A stretch of 64,000 bases of DNA, from the NCBI GenBank assembly GCA_041389525.1, contig JAWKRR010000004.1, positions 172,114 to 236,113 on the forward strand, written 5' to 3'. The notes beneath the pieces are model-generated. The model was not told where the DNA came from and did no database searches. It saw only the letters and a list, made by a program, of their open reading frames with translations. Below, one piece after another: positions 35,027 to 43,030 of the stretch; within the stretch, counting starts at the first letter, position 1, and the number at the start of each line of letters is the position of its first letter. Origin of the DNA: JACKFB01 sp041389525 (GTDB taxonomy: Bacteria; Myxococcota_A; UBA9042; PHBI01; JACKFB01). Made by a program: the position numbers and the translations under genes.

Positions 35027-36118
35027 ATGGCGAAACACACCGACGACCTGCGTATCCAGGCCATCAAGCCGCTGAACTCGCCGGCCGTGCTCATGGACGA
35101 CCTGCCCGTGACCGAGACCGTGGCCGACACGGTCACCGCCGCGCGCGAGGCGGCGACCCGCATCCTGCGCGGCGAGGACGACCGCCTCGTCGTGGTGGTC
35201 GGGCCCTGCTCGGTGCACGACGTGGCCGCGGCGAAGGACTACGGCCGGCTGCTGGCGGCGTGCGCGGCGCGGTTGTCCGACGACCTGCTCATCATCATGC
35301 GGGTCTACTTCGAGAAGCCGCGCACCACCGTGGGTTGGAAGGGCCTCATCAACGACCCGGAGCTCAACGACAGCTTCGAGATCCGTCGCGGGCTTCATCT
35401 CGCGCGGCAGCTGCTGCTGGACCTGGGCGAGCTCGGTGTCCCGGCGGGCTGCGAGTTCCTCGACACCATCACGCCGCAGTTCATCGCGGACCTCGTGAGC
35501 TGGGGCGCCATCGGCGCGCGCACCACCGAGAGTCAGGTGCACCGCGAGCTGGCCAGCGGCCTGTCCGTGCCTGTCGGGTTCAAGAACGGCACCGACGGCA
35601 CCTTGGACATCGCCATCGACGCGATCCGCGCGGCCGAAAATCCCCATCATTTCCTGTCGGTCACCAAAGAGGGGGTCGCGGCCATCGTGGCGACGTCGGG
35701 CAATGACGCCTGCCACGTCATCCTGCGCGGCGGCTCGCGCAGCGGCCCGAACTACTCCAGCGAGCACGTGCGCGACGCGGCGGAGCGGTTGAAGGCCGCT
35801 GACTCGACGTGGCGGCTAATGGTCGACTGCAGCCACGGCAACAGCGACAAGGATCACCGTCGTCAGCCGGTGGTGTGCGCGAACGTGGCCGAGCAGGTCG
35901 CGGCGGGCGAGGACGCCATCTTCGGCGTGATGATCGAGAGCCACCTGGTCGGCGGCAAGCAGCCCGGCGGGCCTCGGGAGAGCCTGACTTACGGGCAGAG
36001 CATCACCGACGCCTGCGTCGCGTGGGAGGACACCGTGCCGATGCTGGAGGGGCTGGCTGCGGCGGTGCGCGCGCGGCGTGAGCTGCGAGCGGGGCGCCGA
36101 GCGGCGAACGCGGGGTGA
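35027..36118 (+). CDS. aroG: 3-deoxy-7-phosphoheptulonate (DAHP) synthase, class I
   Basis: 363 residues (E. coli AroG 350). It condenses phosphoenolpyruvate and erythrose-4-phosphate, the first step of the shikimate pathway. Signature segments are all present: VVGPCSVHD, KPRTTVGWKGLINDP, PAGCEFLDTITPQ, GARTTESQVHRELASGLS, PVGFKNGTDG, ILRGG, CSHGNSDKDHRRQ, GVMIESHLVGG. This is the AroF/G/H (class I-alpha) type; which E. coli paralogue it matches in feedback control cannot be told. The stop overlaps the start of a VanY-type gene (TGATG), an unusual partner. Confidence 0.95.
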   Translation: MAKHTDDLRIQAIKPLNSPAVLMDDLPVTETVADTVTAAREAATRILRGEDDRLVVVVGPCSVHDVAAAKDYGRLLAACAARLSDDLLIIMRVYFEKPRTTVGWKGLINDPELNDSFEIRRGLHLARQLLLDLGELGVPAGCEFLDTITPQFIADLVSWGAIGARTTESQVHRELASGLSVPVGFKNGTDGTLDIAIDAIRAAENPHHFLSVTKEGVAAIVATSGNDACHVILRGGSRSGPNYSSEHVRDAAERLKAADSTWRLMVDCSHGNSDKDHRRQPVVCANVAEQVAAGEDAIFGVMIESHLVGGKQPGGPRESLTYGQSITDACVAWEDTVPMLEGLAAAVRARRELRAGRRAANAG

Positions 36119-38091
36119 TGAGCGTGAGTCGAGCCATCGCCGCTGCCGCAACCGCATGGCTCGTCGCCGTGGGCTGCGGCGGGGGCGACGACGGCTCGAG
36201 CAAGCGCGATGTGGTCGTGGACGCGGACGCCGCGGCGGACGTGGTCACGGGCGACGCCACCGTGGCCGACGACGGCCCGGGTCCGACCCCCGACGCGACC
36301 TCAAAAGACGCTGACGCCATCAGTGAAATTGATGGTCCCGCCGACGTCGTCCCCGACCCCGGCCCCCAGCCCGACACCATCGTCCAGCCCGACAGCGGCG
36401 CGCCCTGCGAGCTCGAGGAGCGGCTCGCCGCGTGCGAGTCGCCGCTGCTGCAGTTCTCCGCGATGCCGGAGGACCCCGACGACCCGCTCTACTACGTCAA
36501 CCGGGTCTACCCGATCCCGGCGGCCTACCCGATCTCGGCCGATTCGACGTGGAACCCGTGCATTCGCGGCTCCAGCGCCCGGCGCCGCGCACGGCGCAGC
36601 GGCCACGACCTCGTCTGCTTGCCGTCGTACTACTCGTCGAAGCAGGTGGCGATGCGCGAGGCCGCCTGGGACGCGCCAGCGCCGCTCGGCCCCATCGAGA
36701 GCTGGGACGGCAAGGTCGTCGGCTTCAACGGCCGCATCGGCTTCAAGGCCATGTTCGACGCCGCCTACGCCGAGGTCGGCGCGGAGCTCTTCGTCGCGTC
36801 GGGTTTTCGCTCCTACGCGACCCAGGACGGGCTCTTCTCGAGCTACGTGCAGAGCGAGAAGTCCAAGGGGTTGTCGGAGGACGACGCCATTTTGGCGGCC
36901 TCGACCTTCTCCGCGATGCCTGGGCACTCCGAGCACCAGCTCGGCACCACCGGCGACCTCGTGTACCGAAAAGACAACGGCGAGATCTCGGGATTCGGTC
37001 GCGCGACCGCCCTCGAGATGGCCGCCAGCTGGCAGATGCAGTGGGTCAAAGCGAACGCGCATCGCTTCGGCGTCGTCCTGACCTACGGCCGCGACAAGGT
37101 CGCCGCGACCCAGTACGTCTGGGAGCCCTGGCACTGGCGCTTCGTTGGCTTCGAGGCCGCCAACGCCATGAGCCTCTGCGACCTCAACACCGAGGAGTTC
37201 CTGGCGGGCCGGTACGGCGTCGGCCCGCTGCCCACGTGGGGCGGCGAGGCGTTGGTGTTGATGGACGAGGCGCTGCTGGTCTCGAGCAGCGCGGTGGGCA
37301 CGCTGCTGGCCGACCCGGGCGAGCTGCTCAAGCTGGCCTGGACCTTCCGCGACACCGGGACCACCAACTGGCTGGGTTACCTGCTGGGCCACACCGCGGG
37401 CGAGAGCTTCGGCGTGTCGGACCTCGAGATCCCCTGCACCGTCGTCGACGAGCTGGTCGAGCTGGGCGTCGACCTGGAAGCGCCGCTGGTGCCGGGCCTG
37501 CACGTCGGACGCTTCGAGGTGCTCAACGCCGAGGGCAAGGCGGTGCCCGGCGGCTCGGTCGAGGCGCGGGTCTGGGTGGGCGACACTAGCGGCGGAAAGC
37601 CATACAGATACGTGCGAATCGACGACCTGAGCGGCGCGACAGGCGGCGCGGACCCCGGCGCCGACATCGACGCGGTGGTGATCACCCGAAAGGGCAGCGG
37701 CGAGCACCTCTACGCGGTGGCCTCGACCTTCTACTACGCGACCCCCGCGTCGGTGTCCGCCGGCGACGCCGCCGAAGCCCTTGGCGCCCCCGACGCCTTC
37801 TACGCCTGGCCCGAAGACCCCACGGTCTGCCACGTGGACGGCGGCTTCGTCTCCCTGGGCGGCGGCGGCACCCTCATCGTCGAGATGCCCGAGCCCATCG
37901 TCGCCGGCGACGTCGTCACCATCCTCGAAGTCGGCGCCTGCACCTACAAGCCCGGCAGCCAAGCCTTCGCCGACCCCATCTCGGTCCGCGTCTCCGTGGG
38001 CGACGCCCCATCGGACACTTGGGAGCCCGTGGGCCAGGGCGACGGCGGCGTGGTCACGCTGCCCGTCGGATTTCTGCCGCCTAGTCAGTAG
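36118..38091 (+). CDS. VanY-type (M15B) D-alanyl-D-alanine carboxypeptidase lipoprotein
   Basis: 657 residues from the ATG in TGATG; a GTG three bases earlier is possible. Lipobox VAVGC with the Gly/Asp-rich start GGGDDGSS, then an acidic stalk (to about 95). The peptidase domain (about 150-350) has SGFRSYATQ, the zinc motif PGHSEHQLGTTGDL (SxHxxGxxxD) and EPWHWRFVG, all expected for VanY. It would trim the terminal D-Ala of peptidoglycan stems. The C-terminal ~300 residues form an additional beta-rich domain not part of VanY. Translational coupling to DAHP synthase is odd. The stop codon is the first base triplet of the tandem array that follows. Confidence 0.85.
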   Translation: MSVSRAIAAAATAWLVAVGCGGGDDGSSKRDVVVDADAAADVVTGDATVADDGPGPTPDATSKDADAISEIDGPADVVPDPGPQPDTIVQPDSGAPCELEERLAACESPLLQFSAMPEDPDDPLYYVNRVYPIPAAYPISADSTWNPCIRGSSARRRARRSGHDLVCLPSYYSSKQVAMREAAWDAPAPLGPIESWDGKVVGFNGRIGFKAMFDAAYAEVGAELFVASGFRSYATQDGLFSSYVQSEKSKGLSEDDAILAASTFSAMPGHSEHQLGTTGDLVYRKDNGEISGFGRATALEMAASWQMQWVKANAHRFGVVLTYGRDKVAATQYVWEPWHWRFVGFEAANAMSLCDLNTEEFLAGRYGVGPLPTWGGEALVLMDEALLVSSSAVGTLLADPGELLKLAWTFRDTGTTNWLGYLLGHTAGESFGVSDLEIPCTVVDELVELGVDLEAPLVPGLHVGRFEVLNAEGKAVPGGSVEARVWVGDTSGGKPYRYVRIDDLSGATGGADPGADIDAVVITRKGSGEHLYAVASTFYYATPASVSAGDAAEALGAPDAFYAWPEDPTVCHVDGGFVSLGGGGTLIVEMPEPIVAGDVVTILEVGACTYKPGSQAFADPISVRVSVGDAPSDTWEPVGQGDGGVVTLPVGFLPPSQ

Positions 38092-38878
38092 CCGACGACC
38101 AGGGGGGCGGCTACGCACCGCGCTGGCGGCGCCGCGCCCTCGGGTCGCGTGCGGCGGGCACGAGCCCGCCTCCGTGCGCCCTCGGTTGCGTCACCGCCAG
38201 CGCGGCGCTCGCTCGCCCCCTGGCCGCCGGCACGGTGGCGGGGCTGTAGCCGACGACCAGGGGCGGCTACGCACCGCGCTGGCGGCGCCGCGCCCTCGGG
38301 TCGCGTGGCGGGCACAGCCCGCCTCCGTGCGCCCTCGGTTGCGTCACCGCCAGCGCGGCGCTCGCTCGCCCCCTGGCCGCCGGCACGGTGGCGGCTGTAG
38401 CCGACGACCAGGGGGCGGCTACACCGCGCTGGCGGCGCCGCGCCCGGGTCGCGTGTGCGGCGGGCACGAGCCCGCCTCGTGCGCCCTCGGTTGCGTCACC
38501 GCCAGCGCGGCGCTCGCTCGCCCCCTGGCCGCCGGCACGGTGGCGGGGCTGTAGCCGACGACCAGGGGCGGCTACGCACCGCGCTGGCGCACCGCGCTGG
38601 CGGCGCCGCGCCCTCGGGTCGCGTGTGCGGCGGGCACGAGCCCGCCTCCGTGCGCCCTCGGTTGCGTCACCGCCAGCGCGGCGCTCGCTCGCCCCCCTGG
38701 CCGCCGGCACGGTGGCGGGGCTGTAGCCGACGACCAGGGGGGCGGCTACGCACCGCGCTGGCGGCGCCGCGCCCTCGGGTCGCGTGTGCGGCGGGCACGA
38801 GCCCGCCTCCGTGCGCCCTCGGTTGCGTCACCGCCAGCGCGGCGCTCGCTCGCCCCCCTGGCCGCCGGCACGGTGGCG
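38089..38878. repeat. Five tandem ~155-bp structured repeat units
   Basis: Units begin with TAGCCGACGACCAGG at 38089, 38247, 38398, 38552 and 38724 (lengths 158, 151, 154, 172, about 155). By eye they differ only by small insertions or deletions and not by substitution; unit 4 has a 13-base internal duplication. Each unit contains GTAGCCG...CGGCTAC, CCGCGCTGGCGG...CCGCCAGCGCGG, and inside it GGCGGGC-ACGA-GCCCGCC (a few copies lose bases), plus CCGCC...GGCGG near the end. The first TAG is the stop of the VanY gene. Open frames cross the array on both strands but lack starts with ribosome sites. Nature unknown: structured RNA, protein-binding array or slippage-prone repeat. Confidence 0.85.
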
Positions 38879-38910
38879 ACCTTGGGGCAGGGCGGGTCTC
38901 GAATCCGTGC

Positions 38911-38928
38911 AACGCTTTGGGGCGTTTT
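38911..38928 (+). terminator. Possible terminator after the tandem array
   Basis: AACGC-tttggg-GCGTT overlaps a short T-run (TTTT at 38925-38928). It lies 30 bases beyond the last repeat unit and 200 bases before the next gene, so it could end a transcript running through VanY and the array. The stem is short. Confidence 0.35.
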
Positions 38929-39131
38929 CTGTAGTTGGCGGTTGTCGCTGGGCGGGCTCCTCGATCGGCTGCTTGGGGTTTGGCGTTTCGATTGTCGAGC
39001 GCGTGGTGGCCTTGTCCTGCGCGGGTTCTAGGGGGTTGGTCGCCTGGACTTCGTCGGTGGGATTTCGCATAGTTCGTGGCCCGGGCAGGGCCTTGTGGCG
39101 GCCTGCTCTCGCCGCCTCAGCCGGAGTCCCG
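38929..39131. other. Upstream region of the CGxDGCGG-repeat lipoprotein
   Basis: About 200 bases with no gene and fewer GC clamps than the array. A partial sigma-54-like string occurs on the plus strand near 38979 (TGGCGTTTCGATTGTC), but the -12 GC is imperfect. CGGAG lies five bases before the ATG at 39132. Nothing else was recognised. Confidence 0.35.
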
Positions 39132-41075
39132 ATGCGCCATCTCATCGTCGTCACTGCCCTCGCCGCGCTCGCTGTGCTCGCTGCTTGCGACGCTCCCGGC
39201 GGTGACGCGTCATGCGTCTGCGCGGTCCCTGAGAGCAACGCGATTCTAGCTTGCGGCGGGAGCGCCTGCGTCGACGGTGGCGGCTGGTCCTGCGAGGCCG
39301 GCACCATCGTCGCGATGCCCGAAGCCTGCGCGCCGCCCGCCTGCGTACCGTCCTGCGAGGGCGTCCAATGCGGTGGTGACGGCTGTGGCGGCGAGTGCGG
39401 CACCTGCGGGGACGGCCTGATCTGCGCTGGCGGTGCTTGCATCCTCGACGCGCCGGTCTGCAAGCCTATCTGCAATGACGCGACCTGCGGCCCGGACGGC
39501 TGCGGCGGCGCCTGCGGGACTTGCGCGTCGGGGCAGATTTGTTCAGGGAGCTTCTGCGTTCCCGAGGGTACGCCGTGCCTCCCGAGTTGCAACGCGGCGG
39601 TCTGCGGCCCGGACGGCTGTGGCGGCCAGTGTGGCGCCTGCTCGGGCACGGACACCTGCCAGGGCGGGAAATGCGTGCCCGAGAACACGGTCTGCGTCCC
39701 CGGATGCGCCGGCAAGGCCTGCGGCGCCGACGGCTGCGGCGGGCAATGCGGGACCTGCAACGCCGGCTCGACGTGCAAGGCGGACGCGTGCGTCCCCGCG
39801 GGGCCAGACTGTGTGCCCGCGTGCAGTGGCAAAAGCTGCGGTTCCGACGGCTGCGGCGGGCAATGCGGGACCTGCAACGCGGGCTCGACTTGCAAGGTGG
39901 ACGCCTGCGTGCCGGACGACCCGGGCTGCGTGCCCGCGTGCAGCGGCAAGGGCTGCGGCCCCGACGGCTGCGGTGGGCAATGTGGGACATGCAACGCCGG
40001 CTCAAGCTGCAAGGGGAGCGTCTGCGTCGCGGACTGCGTCGTGGCATGCAGCGGCAAGGGCTGCGGCGACGACGGCTGCGGCGGCCAGTGTGGCACCTGC
40101 CCCGCCCAGACCTCGTGCAACGGCAGCGTCTGCATCCCCGACGATGTCGGCTGCCCGACTGGCACCTACGAGTGCAGCGGCGCGTGCGTCGACCTGCTCA
40201 AAGACCCGTCCCATTGCGGAAGCTGCACCGGAAAGTGCCCGACCCAAGCCGGCGCGGTCGCCACGTGCATCGACGCGAACTGCTACCTGACCTGCGCGGA
40301 CCTGGCCACCGTGCCGAGCAACGTCAACTTCAAGACCGACACGAACAACTGCGGCGTCTGCGGCAACAAGTGCCCGACGAAGCCCGGCGGCAAGGCCACG
40401 TGCTACCAGGGCAAGTGCGAAGACCCCTGCGACGCGGTTGGCCTCGATGATTGCGCCAACGTCTGCGTCGACCTGAGCGAGGACGAGGCAAACTGCGGCG
40501 TCTGCGGCGAGACCTGTGCCGCCGATGCCGAGTGCGGTGGTGGGTCCTGCTGGTGCATCAGCGGCGCGAAGAAATACTGCGACGACCAGTGTGTCGACAT
40601 GTCAGCACCTGACTACTGCGGCGCCGGTTGTGGCGTGAAGTGTCCCGGGACCCCACATGGTACCGCTAAATGCACCAGCGGCAAGTGCGCCATCGGCTGC
40701 GACTCCAAGTACTCGCCGTGCGGGACGACGGACAAATGCTTGGGCGAACAAGGGGGCGAGTGCGCGCAGCACTCGGACTGCTGCGGGAGCAGCGGCTACT
40801 ACTGCTACAAAGGGCAGTGCACGGGGTTCTACCCCTGCGATTCGCTCGCGGACTGCCCCTTTACGGCCGGAATGCACTGCTCGTTCGGCCTGTGTCTGCG
40901 CAAGTGTACGCCAGGAAGCAACGCCCCCTGCCCCGACGGGGCCTACTACGCCGGGCAATGCTACGCCACGACGAAGGCCTGCTACTTGCCCTGCGACAAC
41001 GTCGACGACTGCCCCGTCGCCGGGATGAAGTGTTCGTCCACGAACTGGGCGCCGAACAAGATGTGCACCTATTGA
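39132..41075 (+). CDS. Cys-rich CGxDGCGG-repeat lipoprotein
   Basis: 647 residues, start with CGGAG five bases upstream. Lipobox VLAAC. Seven tandem ~39-residue modules (residues about 75-325) share C-x-CGxDGCGGQCGTC-x-C. Adjacent modules are also near-identical in DNA. A second cysteine-rich region follows (about 335-645) with different spacing (CGVCGNKCPTKPGG, CGVCGETCAADAEC), ending CSSTNWAPNKMCTY. The many paired cysteines imply a rigid disulfide-linked extracellular rod. Function unknown. Such proteins are frequent in Myxococcota-type genomes. Confidence 0.75.
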   Translation: MRHLIVVTALAALAVLAACDAPGGDASCVCAVPESNAILACGGSACVDGGGWSCEAGTIVAMPEACAPPACVPSCEGVQCGGDGCGGECGTCGDGLICAGGACILDAPVCKPICNDATCGPDGCGGACGTCASGQICSGSFCVPEGTPCLPSCNAAVCGPDGCGGQCGACSGTDTCQGGKCVPENTVCVPGCAGKACGADGCGGQCGTCNAGSTCKADACVPAGPDCVPACSGKSCGSDGCGGQCGTCNAGSTCKVDACVPDDPGCVPACSGKGCGPDGCGGQCGTCNAGSSCKGSVCVADCVVACSGKGCGDDGCGGQCGTCPAQTSCNGSVCIPDDVGCPTGTYECSGACVDLLKDPSHCGSCTGKCPTQAGAVATCIDANCYLTCADLATVPSNVNFKTDTNNCGVCGNKCPTKPGGKATCYQGKCEDPCDAVGLDDCANVCVDLSEDEANCGVCGETCAADAECGGGSCWCISGAKKYCDDQCVDMSAPDYCGAGCGVKCPGTPHGTAKCTSGKCAIGCDSKYSPCGTTDKCLGEQGGECAQHSDCCGSSGYYCYKGQCTGFYPCDSLADCPFTAGMHCSFGLCLRKCTPGSNAPCPDGAYYAGQCYATTKACYLPCDNVDDCPVAGMKCSSTNWAPNKMCTY

Positions 41076-41149
41076 GGTTGCCCCCGCGACTCGGCAGCGC
41101 TCGACACCGCCGCGTTACGCGCGCGGCCTCCACGCTACGGATTCGCCCC

Positions 41150-42862
41150 ATGTCTACTCATGCCTCGCTGCTGCTCCGCGCGTGTTGCCTCGTCGGCCTG
41201 CTCGGGGCGCCTTGGCTCGGTTGCGACAGCCCCTCGATCGAGCAAAGCGACACGGCGTCAGGCACTGACACGACCGGCGACGCCGTCCCAGACGCGGACG
41301 CCGTCCCAGACGCCGACGCTGCGCTGGACACCGACCTGGACGCCGAGACCGCTCTGGACACGGTCCCCGACACCGATCCAGACGCGGAGACCGCTTTGGA
41401 CACCGCCCCAGACAGTGGTCCGGACTTGGTGCCCGACGTCGCCTCTGACACGACGCCCGACGTCGCCCCTGACACGACGCCCGACGTCGTCCCCGACACG
41501 ACGCCCGACGTAACCCCGGACACGACCCCCGACACCATCGTCGAGCCGCCGTGCTCCACCTTCGGCTTCGGCACCGCGCCCTCCGCCTGGTCGCTCCCGT
41601 ACCCGCTCCTCACCCCCACCGGCGCCGACTACAACCAGACCGCCAACGCCAACCACGCGCTCGTCGACCTCGACGGCGACGGCCGCCTCGACTTCCTCGT
41701 CATCCGCGACCTCGAGCGCGCCACCAGCGACCCCCTCGCCGGAAAAAACCACTGGCTGCTCTTCAAAAACACAGGCGCGGGCTGGTCAAACGCCCCCACC
41801 CCCTGGTCGCTCCCCTACCCAATGTTGCCCCCGGCCGGCGGCGACTTCAACCAGCTCGCCAACGCCTTCCACGCCGTCATCGACCTCAACGGCGACGCCC
41901 GCCCCGACCTCGTCCAGTTCGCCCCCGGCGGCGCTGGCCCCTCCGACCCGCTCCTCGGGAAAAACCACTGGCGCGTCTACCTCAACACCGGCAGCGGCTT
42001 CGCCTCGACCCCGACCCTGTGGACTATCCCCTTCGCCCTCGAGGGCACCGGCGCCGGCCACAACCTGCTCAGCAACGCCAGCCACGCCCTGATCTCACTG
42101 GCCGGCAACACCCGCCCCGAGTTCGTCGTCATCGTCGACGACGAGCGTCCCGCGGCCGCCCGAGATCCCCTGGTCGGCAAGAACCACTGGCTCGTCTTCT
42201 CCAACAGCGGCGCGGGTTTCTCCCAATCGCCGAAGCTCTGGACCCTCGCGTTCCCACTCATCCTCCCGACAGGCGGGTCTTTCAACGCCCTCGCCACCAC
42301 GGCCCACCTGCTGGCGGACCTCACCGGCGCCGGCCGCCCCGACTTCCTGGTCCACCGCGACACTGAGCGGACCAGCCCCGACCCCCTGGTCGGCAAAAAC
42401 CACTGGCTCATCTTCCCCAACACGGCCGCCGCCTTCGCCAGCACACCGGTCCAGTGGACGCTGCCCTTCCCGCTCATCGGCACCAGCGCAAACCAAAGCG
42501 ATTTCGCCAACGCAAACCACGCAGTCCTGTCCCTGCGCGACCTGGCCGAGCCCGACCTCCTCGTCATTCGCGACGTCGAACGGACGAGCCCCGACCCGCT
42601 GGTGGGCAAGAACCACTGGCTGCTCTTCGCCAACACGGGCGCAGGCTTCAGCGCGGCCCCCAAGCCCGTCGCGCTTCCCTACCCGCTGCTCACCCCGACG
42701 GGCGCGGACTTCAACCAGCTAGCCACCGAGCGCCACGTCCTGCTCGACCTCGACGGCGACGGCCTCACCGACTTCATCGAGCTTGAGTCAGGCGAACGCG
42801 CCACTACCGACCCGCTCCTCGGCAAGTCCTACTGGCTGGTCTACCCCAACCGCTGCCTGTAG
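41150..42862 (+). CDS. Lipoprotein with Asp-rich stalk and FG-GAP/VCBS-like repeats
   Basis: 570 residues. Lipobox LGAPWLGC, then one of the longest acidic stalks in the window (about 30-130, with the DTTPDVxP tandem). The rest is five to six units of ~73 residues opening WSLPYP or WTLPFP. Each contains ANHALVDLDGDGRLDFL-type calcium-loop (FG-GAP-like) sequence and a DPLVGKNHWLLF strand. This predicts a beta-propeller displayed on a stalk, possibly calcium-dependent. Follows the Cys-rich gene by 74 bases and may share its transcript. Function unknown; the C-terminus is NRCL. Confidence 0.78.
   Translation: MSTHASLLLRACCLVGLLGAPWLGCDSPSIEQSDTASGTDTTGDAVPDADAVPDADAALDTDLDAETALDTVPDTDPDAETALDTAPDSGPDLVPDVASDTTPDVAPDTTPDVVPDTTPDVTPDTTPDTIVEPPCSTFGFGTAPSAWSLPYPLLTPTGADYNQTANANHALVDLDGDGRLDFLVIRDLERATSDPLAGKNHWLLFKNTGAGWSNAPTPWSLPYPMLPPAGGDFNQLANAFHAVIDLNGDARPDLVQFAPGGAGPSDPLLGKNHWRVYLNTGSGFASTPTLWTIPFALEGTGAGHNLLSNASHALISLAGNTRPEFVVIVDDERPAAARDPLVGKNHWLVFSNSGAGFSQSPKLWTLAFPLILPTGGSFNALATTAHLLADLTGAGRPDFLVHRDTERTSPDPLVGKNHWLIFPNTAAAFASTPVQWTLPFPLIGTSANQSDFANANHAVLSLRDLAEPDLLVIRDVERTSPDPLVGKNHWLLFANTGAGFSAAPKPVALPYPLLTPTGADFNQLATERHVLLDLDGDGLTDFIELESGERATTDPLLGKSYWLVYPNRCL
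41447..41536 (+). repeat. 24-bp tandem repeats encoding DTTPDVxP
   Basis: Three full and one partial copies of a 24-base unit (GACACGACGCCCGACGTC and variants) encode the end of the lipoprotein stalk. Copy-number change would lengthen or shorten the stalk in frame. Confidence 0.75.
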
Positions 42863-43030
42863 AAGGGGTCAAACGCACTCACTCGTATCTTGACCATTCG
42901 CTTCTCATTTTCTAAGTGAGTGATTGCGGGCGCTGACGGCTCGCGCAGCTGGGTGGAGGCGGCGCGATGCTGCCGTCGCCCTCTGGCCGTCAGATGCCCT
43001 TCAGAAGGTCCGGCTTCGCGGCGGGGCTGG
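42863..43030. other. Convergent intergenic region with a spaced inverted repeat
   Basis: CACTCACT (42876-42883) and AGTGAGTG (42915-42922) flank 31 AT-richer bases between two convergent genes. It is a candidate bidirectional terminator or a small dispersed palindrome. The rest of the 168 bases is unremarkable. Confidence 0.4.

Noticed and set aside
38089..38878. CRISPR array.
   Set aside because: Units of ~155 bp are contiguous without variable spacers, and no cas gene is present.
38893..38930. tRNA-like T-arm (GGTCTCGAATCC) after the repeat array.
   Set aside because: No acceptor stem, D-arm or anticodon arm can be built around it; the 5' side is the repeat array.
38089..38934. Open frames of 80-160 codons within the tandem array on both strands.
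   Set aside because: They arise from the repeat's base composition, shift frame between units because of the indels, and lack ribosome sites.
38979..38994. Sigma-54 promoter (TGGCGTTTCGATTGTC) for the Cys-rich lipoprotein.
   Set aside because: The invariant -12 GC is GT here, so it was kept only as a note.
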